From: Pseudomonas sp. Irchel s3h14
GTDB lineage: Bacteria > Pseudomonadota > Gammaproteobacteria > Pseudomonadales > Pseudomonadaceae
Direction: 5' to 3'
Assembly (NCBI RefSeq): GCF_900187425.1
Contig: NZ_FYDJ01000003.1
Location: forward strand, 150,987-214,986
DNA: 64,000 nucleotides
Shown piece after piece: positions 17,007 through 26,234 of the stretch. Each line of letters begins with the position of its first letter. Positions within the stretch are counted from its first letter, which is position 1. Made by a program: the position numbers and the translations under genes. A model generated the notes under the pieces. It had not been told where the DNA came from and did no database searches. It saw only the letters and a list, made by a program, of their open reading frames with translations.

Positions 17007-18188
17007 ATGTCTCCTCTGATTCGCTTACTCGCCAGTTTCATCGCCCTGATGATGGCCATGGGCATCGGGCGTTTCGCCCTCACGCCTCAGTTGCCGCACC
17101 TGCTCAGCGAAGGTCAGATTGACCTGACCGCCGCCGGTCTGATTGCCGCGGCCAACTACCTCGGCTACTTCGTCGGTGCGGTGGACGCGATGTTCTCTCG
17201 CCGCCCCGAGCAAGTCCGCCGGCGTTTGTTGGGCGGTTTATGGCTCTGTGTATTGCTGACGTTGGCCTCGTTCTGGGCCAACGGGTTTTGGTCCCATCTG
17301 GTGCTGCGGTTCGGCACCGGCGTGGCCAGCGCCTGGGTACTGGTGATGATCACCGCGTTGAGCCAGCCGTTGGCCGCGGCAGCCGGTCGTCCACGGCTTG
17401 GCGCCCTGGTATTTGCCGGACCGGGTCTGGGGATTTTTCTGACGGGCTTGTTGGCCTTGGGATCGAACCTGCTGGGGCAGACTTCTGCAGCCTTGTGGCT
17501 GGTGTATGCCGGCGTCGGGCTGGCGATGCTGCTGGGGATTCTGCCGTTCCTGCCGCAGCCGGCCACGACCGTGGCCGCCGCCCCCAGCGTCGCTGGCTCG
17601 GGCAATCATGGCATCGGCCGTTTAAGCGTGGTCTATGGGTTGTACGGTTTGGGCTACATCATTCCGGCCACTTTCCTCTCGCAAATGGCTAACGCGCAGT
17701 TCCATGGCCAATGGCAGGCCGATCTGTTCTGGCCTTGCTTTGGTCTTGCTTCGGCCATCGGGGTGGTGCTGGTGAGTTTGCGTCGACAACACCCGCAGGG
17801 CACTCGCTATTGGCTGATGGCGACGTTGTGGCTGCAAGCTGCCGGGGTCTTCGCTTGCTTGTTGGGCAGCGGCCCAGGCCTGGCCTTGGGCGTGATCCTC
17901 TGCGGCACGCCGTTCCTGGCCTGCATGCAATTGGTGATGCAACGTTCCCGGGAACTGGCGCCCTACGCCACCCAGCGCAACGCCGGGCTGCTGACGGCGT
18001 GCTTCGCCGTGGGCCAGCTCAGCGGACCGTTGCTGGCCTCATTGAGCAGCCACTTCAGCGGTGGTTTGCAGCCCGCGCTGGTGTTCGCCGGCAGTGGTTT
18101 GATTGTCGCTGGCGGTCTGCTATTGCGTCCGGTCAGCTCTGCCCAAGGGCTTTGCGCAAGCGACGGCGCACCCACTGCTCAGCGCTGA
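17007..18188 (+). CDS. MFS transporter, YbfB/YjiJ type
   Basis: This 393-residue inner-membrane protein has 12 predicted helices and the YbfB/YjiJ-family opening (ALMMAMGIGRFALTPQLPHL). The family belongs to the major facilitator superfamily; its substrates are poorly defined and small-molecule export is often proposed. The divergent LysR gene is its likely regulator. The 3' end overlaps the convergent EamA gene by 56 bp, so antisense effects on both mRNAs are possible. Confidence 0.83.
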   Translation: MSPLIRLLASFIALMMAMGIGRFALTPQLPHLLSEGQIDLTAAGLIAAANYLGYFVGAVDAMFSRRPEQVRRRLLGGLWLCVLLTLASFWANGFWSHLVLRFGTGVASAWVLVMITALSQPLAAAAGRPRLGALVFAGPGLGIFLTGLLALGSNLLGQTSAALWLVYAGVGLAMLLGILPFLPQPATTVAAAPSVAGSGNHGIGRLSVVYGLYGLGYIIPATFLSQMANAQFHGQWQADLFWPCFGLASAIGVVLVSLRRQHPQGTRYWLMATLWLQAAGVFACLLGSGPGLALGVILCGTPFLACMQLVMQRSRELAPYATQRNAGLLTACFAVGQLSGPLLASLSSHFSGGLQPALVFAGSGLIVAGGLLLRPVSSAQGLCASDGAPTAQR

Positions 18189-19065
18189 CAAACGTGATGC
18201 CCAACAACACCAGCACCGCGCCGACAACGAAGTTGAAGCTCAGCTCTTCGCCCAGCAGCACCACGCCGAACGTGACGCCGAACAGCGGCGTCATGAACGA
18301 AAACACCGCCAGGTTCGCCGCCAGATAACGGCGCAACAGCCAGAACCAGGTCAGGTAGCTGAAGAACGACACCACCAATCCCTGAAACAACACACTGGCC
18401 ACCGCGACGGTGGTCAGGCTGACGTGGGTGACCTGGCCGCTGAGGATCGCGATCAGCAACAGGCCAACGAAACCGACAATCAATTGATAGAACAGCGTCA
18501 GCGTCACCGGCGCTTCCGACAGGCGCGAAGCGCGCACCACCACCGTGGTTGCACCCCATGACGCGCCAGCCAGCACGCCCAGCGCATCGCCCATCAACAT
18601 GCGGTGATCGAGGTTGTCCCACGACACCCCGCCGGCAAAGGCGATGGCGATCCCGACGAAGGCGAGGAAAATCCCCAGCCACTGGACCGGTCTTAAACGC
18701 TCACTCGGCAACAGCCAATGAACGCCCAATGCGGTGAAGATCGGCGCGGTGTAAAGGAACACCGACATGTGCGCGGCCGTGGTCAGTTGCAAGCCTTCGG
18801 AAATGAAGAAGAACTCCAGGCCAAAAAGCGCGCCAGCCAGTAGTCCACCGCGCCAGGTGTTGCCCACTTGATCCCAGCCGCCCTTCCAGCAGATCAACAG
18901 TCCTACGAGTAACGCGGAAATACCCGAGCGCCCGGCGGCCTGCATGACCGGCGCGATGTCTGGCGCCGCCCACTTGATCATCACCTGCTGAACACCCCAG
19001 ATCAGGCACAACCCAATCATCACTTGCAGGGCAAACCCATCGGCGCTGCGCCGGGTGGCGCTCAC
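18133..19065 (-). CDS. EamA-family (DMT superfamily) exporter
   Basis: The 310-residue protein has ten membrane helices formed by two EamA halves, each opening with a GLxWG- or SWG-type motif (LCLIWGVQQ, ASWGATTVVV). Such carriers export amino acids or other metabolites. GTG 19065 is chosen because GAGG lies 7 bp upstream; the longer frame to 19086 adds residues with no membrane or family character. It is the first of four EamA genes in the window and overlaps the convergent MFS gene. Confidence 0.83.
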   Translation of the reverse strand: MSATRRSADGFALQVMIGLCLIWGVQQVMIKWAAPDIAPVMQAAGRSGISALLVGLLICWKGGWDQVGNTWRGGLLAGALFGLEFFFISEGLQLTTAAHMSVFLYTAPIFTALGVHWLLPSERLRPVQWLGIFLAFVGIAIAFAGGVSWDNLDHRMLMGDALGVLAGASWGATTVVVRASRLSEAPVTLTLFYQLIVGFVGLLLIAILSGQVTHVSLTTVAVASVLFQGLVVSFFSYLTWFWLLRRYLAANLAVFSFMTPLFGVTFGVVLLGEELSFNFVVGAVLVLLGITFVSAEQWVRRRLRKALGQS

Positions 19066-19160
19066 CGGAACACCTCGACAACACAAAACATGGCAGAAAC
19101 TCGGCAGTCAAAAAACAAAACCCTGCATAGGGAAAGGCCGATCAGTCAAGGAACGCCCCC

Positions 19161-19321
19161 TGTAGCAGCTGTCGAGCCCCAGCGAGGCTGCGTCCGGCTG
19201 CGTCCGGCTGCGTAGCAGTCGTAAGTTCAGACTTTGCGGTGTTTCAGAAAGTCCGCGTGTGCAGGATTTACGACTGCTTCGCAGCCGGACGCAGCCTCGC
19301 TGGAGCTCGACAGCTGCTACA
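19161..19321. repeat. Long inverted repeat (TGTAGCAGCT family)
   Basis: Arms start TGTAGCAGCTGTCGAG and end CTCGACAGCTGCTACA, with CAGCGAGGCTGCGTCCGGC and its near complement further in. The left arm holds three tandem GCTGCGTCCG-like units. It lies between the diverging 5' end of the exporter and the 3' end of the CvfB gene. Confidence 0.85.
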
Positions 19322-19361
19322 GGCTGCTAGCTTGGCTGGACGGCACAGGGCCGGTTCGGGG

Positions 19362-20198
19362 TCAGCTCAGTTCAATGCGATCGGCGTGAATAACGATCTG
19401 GCCGTTCTTGTACAACGCACCGATGGCCTTTTTGAAGTTGCCCTTGCTCACGCCAAACATACTGCTGATCACCGTCGGGTCGCTCTTGTCGCTGACCGGC
19501 AGGCTGCCATTGTTGTCGCGCAACTTGGCGAGAATCTTCGAGTTCAGGCTGGTGGCGGCTTCTTCGCCGACCGGTTGCAGGCTCAGGCTGATCTTGCCGT
19601 CGGCACGGACTTCTTTGATAAAGCCCTTCTCTTCTTTACCGGCGCGCATGAACTTGAAGATTTCGTTCTTGTGAATCAGCCCCCAGTGCTTGTTGTTGAT
19701 GATTGCCTTGAAGCCCATATCGGTGGCTTCGGCGACCAGCAAATCAACTTCCTGGCCAGGGGTGTAGTTGGCCTGGGTCTTGTCGAGGTAGCGGTCCAGA
19801 CGGGCCGTCGCGGTGATGCGGCGGGTGTGCTTGTCGAGGTAGACGTGCACCACCACATACTCGCCGGCGGTCATCTGACGCTTTTCTTCGGAGTACGGCA
19901 GCAACAGATCCTTCGGCAAACCCCAATCCAGGAAAACACCGATGCTGTTGACTTCAACGACTTTTAAACTGGCGAATTCACCGACTTGAACTTTCGGCTT
20001 TTCGGTAGTTGCGATGAGTTTGTCATCGCTGTCCAGATAAATAAAAACGTTGAGCCAGTCTTCATCTTCGCTGGGAATATCTTTGGGAATATAACGATTA
20101 GGCAGGAGGATTTCGCCATCCGCGCCACCGTCCAGATATAAACCGAAGTTAGTGTGTTTAACCACTTGCAAACTGTTGTAGCGCCCGACTAAAGCCAT
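19362..20198 (-). CDS. cvfB: S1-domain RNA-binding protein, CvfB type
   Basis: The 278-residue cytoplasmic protein has three S1-like beta-barrels and a C-terminal winged helix (about residues 215-278), the layout of CvfB, a nucleic-acid-binding protein tied to virulence gene expression in Staphylococcus. Motifs include FGLYLDGG, IGVFLDWGLPKDLLLP and GKISLSLQPVG. ATG 20198 is preferred, with GAGG 9 bp upstream; an in-frame ATG at 20213 adds five residues. It appears to be transcribed alone. Its RNA target is unknown. Confidence 0.85.
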   Translation of the reverse strand: MALVGRYNSLQVVKHTNFGLYLDGGADGEILLPNRYIPKDIPSEDEDWLNVFIYLDSDDKLIATTEKPKVQVGEFASLKVVEVNSIGVFLDWGLPKDLLLPYSEEKRQMTAGEYVVVHVYLDKHTRRITATARLDRYLDKTQANYTPGQEVDLLVAEATDMGFKAIINNKHWGLIHKNEIFKFMRAGKEEKGFIKEVRADGKISLSLQPVGEEAATSLNSKILAKLRDNNGSLPVSDKSDPTVISSMFGVSKGNFKKAIGALYKNGQIVIHADRIELS

Positions 20199-20549
20199 TT
20201 CCAATACCCTCATTGCGTGGGCGGCATTCTACCCGGTTTTGCGGGTCGCGTTCGCTGGCCAGCCCGGTGGCGCAAGAAAATCCTCCGAAGGGCTTAATTT
20301 TCCTGGGTTTTACCGCACGCGCCAGGCCGCTCGTCAGGCCGTTCTGGCGATTTTCACACCTGTCCGCCGGGTGGAAAACTGTAATTTTTCATGATCGTTC
20401 TTAGTTAAAACAGCAGCTTAGAGGCCTATTCAGAATAATAACTTGTGATTAATTCTTCATCTGCCCTGTGTATTTCGGGGGGATATTTACCAAGCAATTG
20501 TCAAGTATTTCCTGTACGATGCCTGGCCAAGTTAATTTTCTATAGGTTA
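20199..20549. other. AT-richer intergenic region without a recognised gene
   Basis: This 351-bp stretch separates the divergent CvfB and small-protein genes. The right 150 bp is AT-rich, as expected for promoters, but I see no clear paired -35/-10, operator or stable hairpin. Confidence 0.45.
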
Positions 20550-20738
20550 ATGGCCGCCATGCGTGTAAAAGCATCCAACAGCAAAGCAAAGCCAGCTCCA
20601 GCCGTTGAAACCAGCGAATCGATCAACAACCAGATTGCTGCGTTCCTCAAGTCCGGCGGAGAGATCCAGCAAATTGCCAAAGGCGTCAGCGGCCAGACGT
20701 TCGGCCCGTCCAAGCAGATCACCCTGGGCAAGAAGTAA
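20550..20738 (+). CDS. Small basic hypothetical protein
   Basis: A 62-residue protein (54 if ATG 20574 were used; 59 from ATG 20559) has a Lys/Ala/Pro-rich N-terminus and an ordered C-terminus with SINNQIAAFLKSGGEIQQIA followed by GVSGQTFGPSKQITLGKK. The second part reads as a short helix and a basic tail, possibly nucleic-acid binding. An AGG lies 3-6 bp before the first ATG; the second ATG at 20559 has better spacing. I do not recognise the family. An AAGCGCTT pair (20772-20796) follows and could form a hairpin. Confidence 0.68.
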   Translation: MAAMRVKASNSKAKPAPAVETSESINNQIAAFLKSGGEIQQIAKGVSGQTFGPSKQITLGKK

Positions 20739-20957
20739 CTTCCCCAAGATCCGCCGCGTCACCTGGTCCCTAAGCGCTTTGAGCTTCGAAGCGCTTGGAC
20801 TGGAACCCACCTCGCAACACCCCCGCAAACAAACCAATATTTCAAAAATCGACGAACGGCCCTCGATGCCGAGCATTCGCCGGTATGCTTGCACACGTCT
20901 AGATCAAGCGTTTCAGTAGGTTTTTAGTGCCTACAGCTCGCTGTCATGGAGTGACGC

Positions 20958-21674
20958 ATGCTCAAACCCTCCTATTTATTGCTCGGCACCCTGCTGTCGT
21001 GTTCGGTCGCCAACGCGCAAATCTTTCAGCGTGAACTGGGCGACTTCGATCTCAAACTCGGCACCACCTCCAGCCGCAGCATGGCCCAGGGGCTGGTCAA
21101 ACCTTCCAGCACCGGCTCGTTCCACGGCGGGCTCGATCTGAGTCACGACAGCGGTTTTTATGTAGGCCAATGGGCACCGAGCATGGGTTTAACGTCTGGG
21201 GCCAACCTTGAAGTCGACTCCTACATGGGCTTTAAACAGCCTTTCGATAATACCCTCGGGTACGAAGTCGGCATGATCCGTTACAGCTACCCGAAAGTGG
21301 ACACCCTCGACAGCCAGGAGCTTTTCGGTGGCCTGACCTTTCTGGGCAGCCGTTTCGGCGCAGCGTTCAGCAACGATCCGGACAAACAGAACAGCACCGT
21401 ATTCGCCGACCTGGGCGGCAATCAGCCGTTCGGCATCGGGATCAGCATGAAATACACCACCCACCAGCTCAACACGCCGGTGTCCGTCGACGGCGGGTAT
21501 GTAGGCAGTTTCACCGATTGGTCAGTGCAACTTTCCCGCCCGTTCATGGGCGTCGATCTGGACCTGATCTACAGTGACTCCAACTTGAGCGGCAACAGCT
21601 GCTCCGCCTATTCCGGGCACAACAGCCAATGCGACGGGCTAATCACCCTCAAGGCCGAACGCGCCTTTTATTGA
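20958..21674 (+). CDS. TorF-family putative porin
   Basis: This 238-residue exported protein has a signal peptide (about residues 1-20, ending in ANA). The rest shows alternating aromatic and hydrophobic beta-strand segments of an outer-membrane barrel, with GGLDLSHDSGFYVGQWAPS near residue 53, typical of the TIGR02001/TorF family. The C-terminus ends in Phe-Tyr, in keeping with an outer-membrane insertion signal. Substrate is unknown. It stands alone on the plus strand before a lipoprotein gene 79 bp away. Confidence 0.8.
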   Translation: MLKPSYLLLGTLLSCSVANAQIFQRELGDFDLKLGTTSSRSMAQGLVKPSSTGSFHGGLDLSHDSGFYVGQWAPSMGLTSGANLEVDSYMGFKQPFDNTLGYEVGMIRYSYPKVDTLDSQELFGGLTFLGSRFGAAFSNDPDKQNSTVFADLGGNQPFGIGISMKYTTHQLNTPVSVDGGYVGSFTDWSVQLSRPFMGVDLDLIYSDSNLSGNSCSAYSGHNSQCDGLITLKAERAFY

Positions 21675-21753
21675 TCGGCTGAACTGCGAGGCTCATCCTG
21701 CGTTCACATAAAGAAGCCCATTAAAAAGCCAGGCCTTCGCAAAGGATTCGCCC

Positions 21754-22623
21754 ATGTCGCGCTGGTTGAAGTGTCTCGCCGTCGTTATCACCCTCAGTCT
21801 CGCCCTCGGTGCGTGCAGCCGCGTGGGCCTGGCCTATCGCAACCTCGACGTGATCGTTCCGTGGACGCTCAGCGATTATCTGAACATGAACGGGGAACAG
21901 AAAGATTGGTTCAACGAGCGCCTCAAGGAGCACCTGAGCTGGCACTGCACCACGCAACTGCCGGGCTACCTCGACTGGCTGGATCGCTTGCAGGTCATGG
22001 TCGAGACCAACCAGGTCACCGACGCCGCGCTGCAAACCCGCATCCAGGAAGCCAAACAAGCCATCGCCCAGACCGCGAGGGAAATCACCCCGTCGGCCAT
22101 TGAGCTGTTACAGGGGCTGAATGACCAACAAGTCGCGGAAATGAACGAGGCCTTCACCAAGGACCAGCGCAAACGCCAGGAGCAATACCTCAAACCGTCG
22201 CTCGATCAACAGATCAAGCAACGCAGTCAGCGTATGGAAAAACGCCTGAATGATTGGCTCGGTCCGCTCAGCGCAACCCAGCAGCTACGCGTTGTCGCGT
22301 GGTCGAACACCTTGGGCGACCAGAATACGCAATGGATCGCCAACCGTGCCCACTGGCAGAAACAGTTCAGTGCGGCGGTTGCGCAGCGCCAGAGTCCAGA
22401 ATTCCCACAGCGAATCGAGACGCTTCTGGTCAATCGCGAGAGTTTGTGGACGCCCGCTTATCGCCAGGCCTACGCCAGCACCGAAGCCCAGGCACGGGCG
22501 TTATTTGTGGACTTGATGGCCGAAAGCACGCCGGAACAGCGCCAGCAGTTGTTGAAGAAAATAGAAGGGGTGCGCAAGGACTTCAATGATCTGAAGTGCC
22601 TGAAGGCAGCGCAACAGAGCTAA
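21754..22623 (+). CDS. DUF6279-type lipoprotein
   Basis: The 289-residue protein starts with a lipoprotein signal (residues 1-20) and lipobox LGAC with C21 as the lipidated cysteine. The mature part is almost all alpha-helical and charged, opening with RVGLAYRNLDVIVPWTLSDY. It would sit in the inner leaflet of the outer membrane or on the outer face of the inner membrane. Function is not known to me; the family assignment is from the conserved opening. Confidence 0.75.
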   Translation: MSRWLKCLAVVITLSLALGACSRVGLAYRNLDVIVPWTLSDYLNMNGEQKDWFNERLKEHLSWHCTTQLPGYLDWLDRLQVMVETNQVTDAALQTRIQEAKQAIAQTAREITPSAIELLQGLNDQQVAEMNEAFTKDQRKRQEQYLKPSLDQQIKQRSQRMEKRLNDWLGPLSATQQLRVVAWSNTLGDQNTQWIANRAHWQKQFSAAVAQRQSPEFPQRIETLLVNRESLWTPAYRQAYASTEAQARALFVDLMAESTPEQRQQLLKKIEGVRKDFNDLKCLKAAQQS

Positions 22624-22640
22624 GCGCAACACAAATTCAA

Positions 22641-22729
22641 TGTGGGAGCGAGCCTGCTCGCGATTGCGGTGTATCAGTAAACAATGATGTTACTGGTGTA
22701 CCGCAATCGCGAGCAGGCTCGCTCCCACA
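22641..22729. repeat. REP inverted repeat (TGTGGGAGCG family)
   Basis: TGTGGGAGCGAGCCTGCTCG and its reverse complement flank a 50-bp centre; the stem continues with CGATTGCGGT/ACCGCAATCG. The same family recurs at 24095, 29005, 30003, 39856, 46831 and 50992. Confidence 0.9.
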
Positions 22730-22748
22730 CTGGGTTAGGGGGTGATCG

Positions 22749-23141
22749 TCAGGCAATCTGTGCCCTCGATGCGATCTCATCAAACCTCACCTCTTCCAGC
22801 GCATCGTCCTGCTCATCCAACACCTGCCGCGGATGGTCATTGCCCGGAATACTGCTGTCGATCAGGCTCAACAAACTCGAGCCCCGAGGCGTCAAAATGT
22901 AGTTCGAACCGTTGCCACCTTGATCCTCAGGCCGAGGCTCAATATAGCCGCGCGCCAACAGTAACTTTTCATACTCACCGGCCACTGTTTTCAGATGATC
23001 CAGGTTCTCAATCGCCTCGCCGTTCGCCGCTTTCTCCGCCGCGTACTGTTCGGCGTAGGGCCGTGGCGTAAAGCTGTGGCCGGCGCTGTTCTGCACCTCG
23101 TGCAGCAAGCGTTCAATCAAATCCCAGTTATAAGTCGTCAT
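22749..23141 (-). CDS. DUF2513-like small winged-helix protein
   Basis: This 130-residue protein opens TTYNWDLIERLLHEVQ and contains HLKTVAGEYEKLLLARGYIE followed by YILTPRGSSLLSLI, the alternation of helices and a short wing seen in DUF2513 proteins. ATG 23141 with GGAGG 10 bp upstream is preferred over the longer frame to 23183. It may be a DNA-binding regulator, but its neighbours give no hint about targets. Confidence 0.62.
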   Translation of the reverse strand: MTTYNWDLIERLLHEVQNSAGHSFTPRPYAEQYAAEKAANGEAIENLDHLKTVAGEYEKLLLARGYIEPRPEDQGGNGSNYILTPRGSSLLSLIDSSIPGNDHPRQVLDEQDDALEEVRFDEIASRAQIA

Positions 23142-23318
23142 CCTGATACAACCTCCAAATCCAGAGAGTGAGATGGCCTTCATAAGTTGTGACCGGCGCG
23201 GTTCGCAGCCGTTCAGCCGAGGTTTTGAACAGCATCGACCAGCGGTATGTCGAATTGGGCGTAGGTCAAACGACTAGGTTGTGTAAGTCACCTCCCAGCA
23301 CCCCGCAGGAGAATCCCA

Positions 23319-24053
23319 ATGAACATTCAGAATCATCCCGTCGTCTCCCGAGAAGAATGGCTCGCCGCCCGCAAGCAACACCTGGCCCACGAAAAAGCCT
23401 TCACCAAAGAACGAGACAAACTCAGCGCCGAACGCCGCGCCCTGCCCTGGGTGAAAATCGACAAGGACTACCACTTTCAGGGCCCGAACGGCGAACTGAA
23501 ACTGGCGGACCTGTTCGGCGGCCGTAACCAGTTGGTCATCTACCACTTCATGTTTGGCAAAGGCTGGGACGAAGGCTGTTCCGGCTGCTCGTTCCTGTCC
23601 GACCACATCGACGGAGCCAACCAACACCTGGCCCACCATGACGTCGCCGTGGTGGCGGTTTCCCACGCACCGTTCGCCGAATTTCAGGCCTTCAAACGGC
23701 GCATGGGCTGGAAATTCGATTGGGTGTCGTCAGAAGGCTGCGACTTCAACTATGACTTTGGCGTTTCGGCCCGAGCAGAAGACGTCGTCGCCGGTAAGGC
23801 CACCTACAACTACGAAAAATCCGACGGCGCCGAAGAAGAACTCCCCGGCCTTAGCGTGTTTTATCGCAATGAAGCTGGAGAGATTTTCCACACCTATTCC
23901 ACTTATGCCCGCGGTCTGGACATGTTGGTTGGGGCCTATAACTACCTCGACCTCACCCCCAAGGGGCGTAATGAAGAGGAAATCATGGAGTGGGTAAGGC
24001 TTCACGATCAGTATGAAGACAAGGTCTCGGCCAGCTGCTGCCATGGGGAGTAG
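23319..24053 (+). CDS. DUF899 thioredoxin-like protein
   Basis: The 244-residue cytoplasmic protein matches the DUF899 family, predicted to adopt a thioredoxin fold. It has the segment FMFGKGWDEGCSGCSFLSDH (about residues 77-96), which holds a CSGC pair in the place of a thioredoxin-like motif, and the family's ALPWVKIDKDY and YARGLDMLVGAYNYLDLTP blocks. Reducing or peroxidase-like activity is plausible but unproven. CAGGAG lies upstream of ATG 23319. Confidence 0.83.
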   Translation: MNIQNHPVVSREEWLAARKQHLAHEKAFTKERDKLSAERRALPWVKIDKDYHFQGPNGELKLADLFGGRNQLVIYHFMFGKGWDEGCSGCSFLSDHIDGANQHLAHHDVAVVAVSHAPFAEFQAFKRRMGWKFDWVSSEGCDFNYDFGVSARAEDVVAGKATYNYEKSDGAEEELPGLSVFYRNEAGEIFHTYSTYARGLDMLVGAYNYLDLTPKGRNEEEIMEWVRLHDQYEDKVSASCCHGE

Positions 24054-24094
24054 AGCATCTGCCGGATACACTATCCCCAAACACCGCAAATCCA

Positions 24095-24120
24095 CTGTGG
24101 GAGCGAGCTTGCTCCCACAG
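24095..24120. repeat. Single REP hairpin (TGTGGGAGCG family)
   Basis: CTGTGGGAGC-GAGCTT-GCTCCCACAG is a solitary 10-bp hairpin of the same family. It has no T-run and lies 42 bp after the DUF899 stop. Confidence 0.85.
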
Positions 24121-24346
24121 GTGTTGGCAGTGTTTAGTCATCGGCAATTTGCCGGGTGACTGTCCGAGCGCACCAGGATACTCCCCCTACATCAAGTTCA
24201 GAACCGGCGCTCTGTACCGCTGGGTGGCTGATCCTTATAGTCAAACCGTCGTCCAAAAGGCGACCGGGTTTGGCGTCTCTGAACTTTTTACGCCCTTCAA
24301 CCCTCAACCGGATAACCCGCCTTAACCGGAAATGAGGCCCACCCCA

Positions 24347-24622
24347 ATGAAAACCCTGCTGAAGCTCACCCTCGCCGCCACCCTCGCCTGCGCCCTTCCC
24401 GTTTGGGCTTGCCCACCCGAAGAAGCCACCATTAAGCGCGAACAACTGGCCAAGGAAGTGGCCAAACTCACCGAGCAGAACCCAGCCAAGGCCAAGGAGA
24501 TCAACGATGAGCTGCAGAAAATGGATCTGGAGACGGCCAGCAAGGATCTGCCGGACAAGTGCCAGTTGATCGATCAGCGATTGAAGGAACTGAGTTCGGC
24601 GGAGAAGAAAGCCGAGAGTTAA
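24347..24622 (+). CDS. Small periplasmic hypothetical protein
   Basis: A 91-residue protein has a clear signal peptide (MKTLLKLTLAATLACALPVWA), so it is exported. The mature part is charged and helical, with two cysteines (C22 near the mature N-terminus and C71 in DKCQL) that could pair. ATG 24347 is chosen because GAGG lies 9 bp upstream and the signal peptide starts there. An intrinsic terminator follows. Function is unknown. Confidence 0.75.
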   Translation: MKTLLKLTLAATLACALPVWACPPEEATIKREQLAKEVAKLTEQNPAKAKEINDELQKMDLETASKDLPDKCQLIDQRLKELSSAEKKAES

Positions 24623-24645
24623 TCAAACTCAGGAATTTCAGGCAT

Positions 24646-24676
24646 AAAAAAAACCGGACATTTGTCCGGTTTTTTT
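24646..24676. terminator. Bidirectional intrinsic terminator
   Basis: AAACCGGACA and TGTCCGGTTT form the stem around TT, with an A-run on the left and a T-run on the right. It serves both the small periplasmic gene and the convergent helicase gene. Confidence 0.93.
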
Positions 24677-24694
24677 ATGGGGCGCTAAAACTGC

Positions 24695-26041
24695 TTATTC
24701 AGCAGCTGGCGCTTCCGGCTTGCGGCGCTTGAGCGGCGCCATGCCGTCCTTGCTGACCAGCGACAGGGCGTCGGTCTTCGGGCGGTTGGCGATTTTGCGT
24801 TTGGTCGGGGCCTTGGCGCCGGTTTTCTTCTTGTCGCCTTTGGCGTCGACTTTTTTCTTCTTCACGCCAACGGCTTTGCCTGAGGCCTTGACCTTTTTTG
24901 GTCCGCCGTAGGTGCCTTTGACTTCCTTGATGGTGCGGCGCTCGAAGCTCTGCTTGAGGTAGCGCTCGACGCTCGACATCAGGTTCCAGTCGCCGTGGCA
25001 GATCAGCGAGATGGCCAGGCCATCGTTGCCGGCGCGACCGGTGCGACCGATGCGGTGAACGTATTCGTCGCCGCTGCGCGGCATGTCGAAGTTGATCACC
25101 AGGTCCAGGCCTTCCACGTCGAGGCCGCGAGCGGCAACGTCGGTGGCGACGAGGATTTTCACGCCGCCCTGCTTCAGACGGTCGATGGCCAGCTTGCGAT
25201 CCTTCTGGTCTTTGTCACCGTGCAGGACGAACGCTTTGTATTCCTGCGCCACCAGGCGGCCGTAGATACGGTCGGCCATGGCCCGGGTGTTGGTGAACAC
25301 GATGGCCTTCTGGTAGGTCTCGTTGGCCAGCAGCCAGTTCACGATCTGTTCTTTGTGCTGGTTGTGGTCAGCGGTGATGATCTGCTGACGGGTGGTCGCA
25401 TTCAGATCGCTGACGTTGTTGAGCTGCAGGTGCTCAGGGTTGTTCAACACCTTGGCGACCATCTCGCGCAGGCCCGAACCGCCGGTGGTGGCAGAGAACA
25501 GCATGGTCTGCTGGCGGTTGGTGCACTCTTCCACCAGACGCTGGACGTCTTCGGCAAAGCCCATGTCGAGCATGCGGTCGGCTTCGTCGAGGACCAGTAC
25601 TTCGACTTCTTTGAGGTCGAGGTTACCGGCGTTCAGTTGCTCGATCATCCGGCCCGGCGTACCGATCAGGATGTCCGGCACCTTGCGCAGCATGGCAGCC
25701 TGGACCTTGAAGTCTTCACCGCCGGTGATCAGGCCGGACTTGATGAAGGTGAACTGAGCGAAACGCTCAACTTCCTTGATGGTTTGCTGGGCCAGCTCGC
25801 GGGTCGGCAGCAGGATCAGGGTCTTGATGCTGACGCGGACTTTAGCCGGGCCGATCAGACGGTTGAGGATCGGCAATACGAATGCAGCGGTTTTGCCGCT
25901 ACCGGTTTGCGCTGTCACCCGCAGGTCACGCCCTTGGAGCGCCAGCGGAATAGCCGCTGCTTGCACTGGCGTTGGCTCGACAAATTTAAGCTCGGCCACG
26001 GCTTTGAGCAGGCGTTCGTGCAGGGCGAATTGGGAAAACAC
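24695..26041 (-). CDS. DEAD-box ATP-dependent RNA helicase
   Basis: The 448-residue helicase shows all core motifs: Q-motif (PTPVQAAAIPLA), AQTGSGKT, PTRELAQQ, TPGR, VLDEAD, FSATT, ATDVAARGLD and HRIGRTGRAG. A Lys-rich tail (about residues 375-448) should bind RNA. Such enzymes act in ribosome assembly and RNA decay, often in the cold. GTG 26041 with GAGG 8 bp upstream is preferred; the longer frame to 26122 adds residues outside the family. It is not possible to say from sequence alone whether it is RhlE-, SrmB- or DbpA-type. Confidence 0.9.
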   Translation of the reverse strand: MFSQFALHERLLKAVAELKFVEPTPVQAAAIPLALQGRDLRVTAQTGSGKTAAFVLPILNRLIGPAKVRVSIKTLILLPTRELAQQTIKEVERFAQFTFIKSGLITGGEDFKVQAAMLRKVPDILIGTPGRMIEQLNAGNLDLKEVEVLVLDEADRMLDMGFAEDVQRLVEECTNRQQTMLFSATTGGSGLREMVAKVLNNPEHLQLNNVSDLNATTRQQIITADHNQHKEQIVNWLLANETYQKAIVFTNTRAMADRIYGRLVAQEYKAFVLHGDKDQKDRKLAIDRLKQGGVKILVATDVAARGLDVEGLDLVINFDMPRSGDEYVHRIGRTGRAGNDGLAISLICHGDWNLMSSVERYLKQSFERRTIKEVKGTYGGPKKVKASGKAVGVKKKKVDAKGDKKKTGAKAPTKRKIANRPKTDALSLVSKDGMAPLKRRKPEAPAAE

Positions 26042-26234
26042 GGGTGCTACCTCGAAGAAATACAAAAAAACAGCTGCATAGGGTAACGGTTTCGAGCGCT
26101 CAGGCCGAGTTTCTTTATACAAACGGCGCTAAACAGTGGTTTTTTTGTTGCGTCTTTTGTCCTGAAACGTCATCCAAAGCGTCTTAAATGCTCTAATCGC
26201 CCCGTCGCGTCCTACAGAAGAACCGTTTTTACCC

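Noticed and set aside
24121-24325. Open plus-strand frame between DUF899 and the small periplasmic gene
   Set aside because: It has no start codon, crosses a REP hairpin and resembles no family I recognise.
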